Assembly (NCBI GenBank): GCA_947448735.1
Contig: CANFOS010000024.1
Location: forward strand, 1 to 61,847
DNA from: Comamonadaceae bacterium
GTDB lineage: Bacteria > Pseudomonadota > Gammaproteobacteria > Burkholderiales > Burkholderiaceae_C
Length of the DNA: 61,847 nucleotides
Reading direction: 5' to 3'
Shown: one piece after another, positions 60,484 to 61,847 of the stretch
Position numbering within the stretch: the first letter of the stretch is position 1
How the letters are laid out: the number at the start of each line of letters is the position of its first letter
Program-made: the position numbers and the translations under genes
Notes under the pieces: generated by a model
Seen by the model: only the letters and a program-made list of their open reading frames with translations
Told to the model about the DNA's origin: nothing
Database searches by the model: none

Positions 60484-61847
60484 CAGCGGTCAACACTTTT
60501 CACAAACCTGCTGGCGCGCTGCACCGCAAGGTCAATCCCATCACGCTGGAAGTGGTGACCAACTCACTGATTGCCTATGCGGAAGAAATGGCGCTGGCGC
60601 TTTGCAAATCCGCCTACAACATGATGATTTATGAGGTGCGGGATTTTTGCTGCGGCCTGATAGACACCGAAGGCCGGATGATTTGCCAAAACTCTGGCGG
60701 CTTGCCGATTTTTCTGGCCGATCTGGGCATAGCAGTCAAGGACGGCATTGACCGCTTTGGACTTGACGGCTTTGCGCCCGGCGACGTCATCATCATGAAC
60801 CACGCTGGCGTCTGCGGGCAGCACCTGAACAATGTCGTGGTCTACACGCCCTGCTTTCACCAGGGCAAGGTCGTGGCGTTTGCTGCCAACCGCGCGCACT
60901 GGGTTGACGTTGGCGGGCTGCGCACCGGCTTTGGCAATGTTGAGACCTACGAGATCTTTCACGAGGGCATACAGATGCGCTCCATCAAGATTTATGACGC
61001 CGGCAAACGCAACGACGGCGTCTGGCAAATGATCTCCGACAACATCCGCTTTCCAGAAGCGTCGCTGGGCGATCTTCGCGCGCAGATTGCCGCCTGCCAG
61101 CTCGGTGGACGACGTCTGGCGGAAATGCATGCGCGGTATTCACTGCAAACGGTTAACGACTGCATCGAGGCGTCTTGGGACCAGGCAGAAGTCGAAGCGC
61201 GCGCGGTTGTCGCGGCCATGCCAGACGGTCGCTACACGGCCGAGTCCAGGCTGGACAGCGACGGGCGCAGCCTGGATGTTCCGCTGCGTATCAAGGTCTC
61301 TGTGGTGATCAAGGGTTCTGACTTCACCATTGACTATTCAGAAATGAATGAACAGGTGCGGGGCCCGCTGAATTCAGGCTTTTCTGGCGGGCTCTCGGCG
61401 GCCCGGGTGGCCTTCAAGATCTTGACCATGCCGCATGCGCCGGTCAATGAAGGCTGCTTTCGTCCGCTGACGCTGATCTCGCCGGTTGGCACCATGCTCA
61501 ATGCCAGACCGCCAGCCGCGCTAGGGCTGTGGAGCATCGCATTGCCTACCGTGATAGACACGCTGCTGCGCGCTCTGGGGCCGGCCCTGCCCGGCGTCAT
61601 TCCTGCCGCGCACAAGGGCGATATGGGAGGCTGCTCCTTTTATGGCCTGCGCAAAGACAACGGCGCACGTTACGTGCTGATGAATATTTTTGGCGGTGGC
61701 TGGGGCGGGCGGCACAACGGCGACGGCGAGTCGGCCGCGGTTTCTATCTGCCAGGGCGATGTGCGCAACACGCCGGTGGAGCTGCAGGAGATTCACTATC
61801 CGTTTCTCGTTGAGTACCACAGACTGCGTGAAGACAGCGGCGGCCCC
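60480..61847 (+). CDS. hyuB: Hydantoinase/oxoprolinase, subunit B (HyuB), cut by window edge
   Basis: The frame opens at ATG 60480, overlapping the hyuA stop (ATGA), and runs unbroken to the last base (456 codons). NPITLEVVTNSLIAYAEEMA, CKSAYNMMIYEVRDFCCGLID, PGDVIIMNHAGVCGQHLNN and ANRAHWVDVGG are HyuB landmarks. Later SGGLSAARVAFKIL and PVNEGCFRPL match the family core, and FGGGWGGRHNGDGESA appears near the edge. Expected total about 550-580 aa, so roughly the last fifth is missing. Confidence 0.93.
   Translation, partial: MTAVNTFHKPAGALHRKVNPITLEVVTNSLIAYAEEMALALCKSAYNMMIYEVRDFCCGLIDTEGRMICQNSGGLPIFLADLGIAVKDGIDRFGLDGFAPGDVIIMNHAGVCGQHLNNVVVYTPCFHQGKVVAFAANRAHWVDVGGLRTGFGNVETYEIFHEGIQMRSIKIYDAGKRNDGVWQMISDNIRFPEASLGDLRAQIAACQLGGRRLAEMHARYSLQTVNDCIEASWDQAEVEARAVVAAMPDGRYTAESRLDSDGRSLDVPLRIKVSVVIKGSDFTIDYSEMNEQVRGPLNSGFSGGLSAARVAFKILTMPHAPVNEGCFRPLTLISPVGTMLNARPPAALGLWSIALPTVIDTLLRALGPALPGVIPAAHKGDMGGCSFYGLRKDNGARYVLMNIFGGGWGGRHNGDGESAAVSICQGDVRNTPVELQEIHYPFLVEYHRLREDSGGP

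Overview
The window looks like the chromosome of a betaproteobacterium of order Burkholderiales, most likely family Comamonadaceae (Polaromonas/Rhodoferax/Variovorax relatives). The evidence is the tRNA-Tyr/tRNA-Gly/tRNA-Thr/tuf block, the rpe-gph-trpE-trpG-trpD-trpC order, the apaG/Gcr-type gene/thiL/fpr run, the many orphan Bug (TctC) binding proteins, and short interspersed repeats of a type I associate with this family. No taxonomic search was run.

Layout. (1) 1-12.4 kb is housekeeping: start of tuf, three tRNAs, ung, a trp operon with a candidate Trp-rich leader peptide, a CBS-domain gene set between trpE and gph, then rpe, apaG, a Gcr-type membrane protein, thiL and fpr. (2) 12.5-33.4 kb is a catabolic island. 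It carries two cysteine (isochorismatase-type) amidohydrolases, four PuuE/cyclic-imidase-like hydrolases, a hydantoin-racemase-like protein, a PhyH dioxygenase with an NTF2-like partner, an MmgE/PrpD protein, a complete Liv-type ABC importer, an SDR, a DUF4387/AtuA pair, a HutC-type GntR regulator, a LeuCD-like hydro-lyase, an FAD oxidoreductase and an isocitrate-lyase-superfamily lyase. Most genes overlap by 1-8 bases. Two similar palindromes sit over the probable promoters of its two main operons. (3) 33.4-39.4 kb has a maleate-isomerase/Asp-Glu-racemase-like protein, an aromatic-type FAD monooxygenase, an orphan Bug protein and a TRAP transporter. (4) 39.5-50.9 kb is one long minus-strand operon (iorA-iorB-dioxygenase alpha-beta-livK-H-M-G-F) with a divergent LysR gene. 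(5) 51-53.4 kb has an amidase and a Bug protein. (6) 53.6-56.3 kb has two fasciclin proteins, a double-cupin ChrR-like protein and a methyltransferase. (7) 56.3 kb to the end has a LysR gene divergent from a Bug protein and hyuA-hyuB; hyuB is cut by the window edge.

How it fits together. From 12.5 kb on, nearly every block joins a high-affinity importer to ring-opening or side-chain enzymes for organic acids, amides or aromatics, with a local regulator. The most novel block is the island. Its enzymes can be ordered as ring opening of a cyclic imide or ureide, amide or carbamoyl hydrolysis, redox trimming, hydration of an alkylated unsaturated diacid by the LeuCD-like pair, and retro-aldol cleavage by the lyase. 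The last two steps resemble the 2,3-dimethylmaleate to pyruvate plus propionate end of anaerobic nicotinate degradation. The actual substrate cannot be read from sequence.
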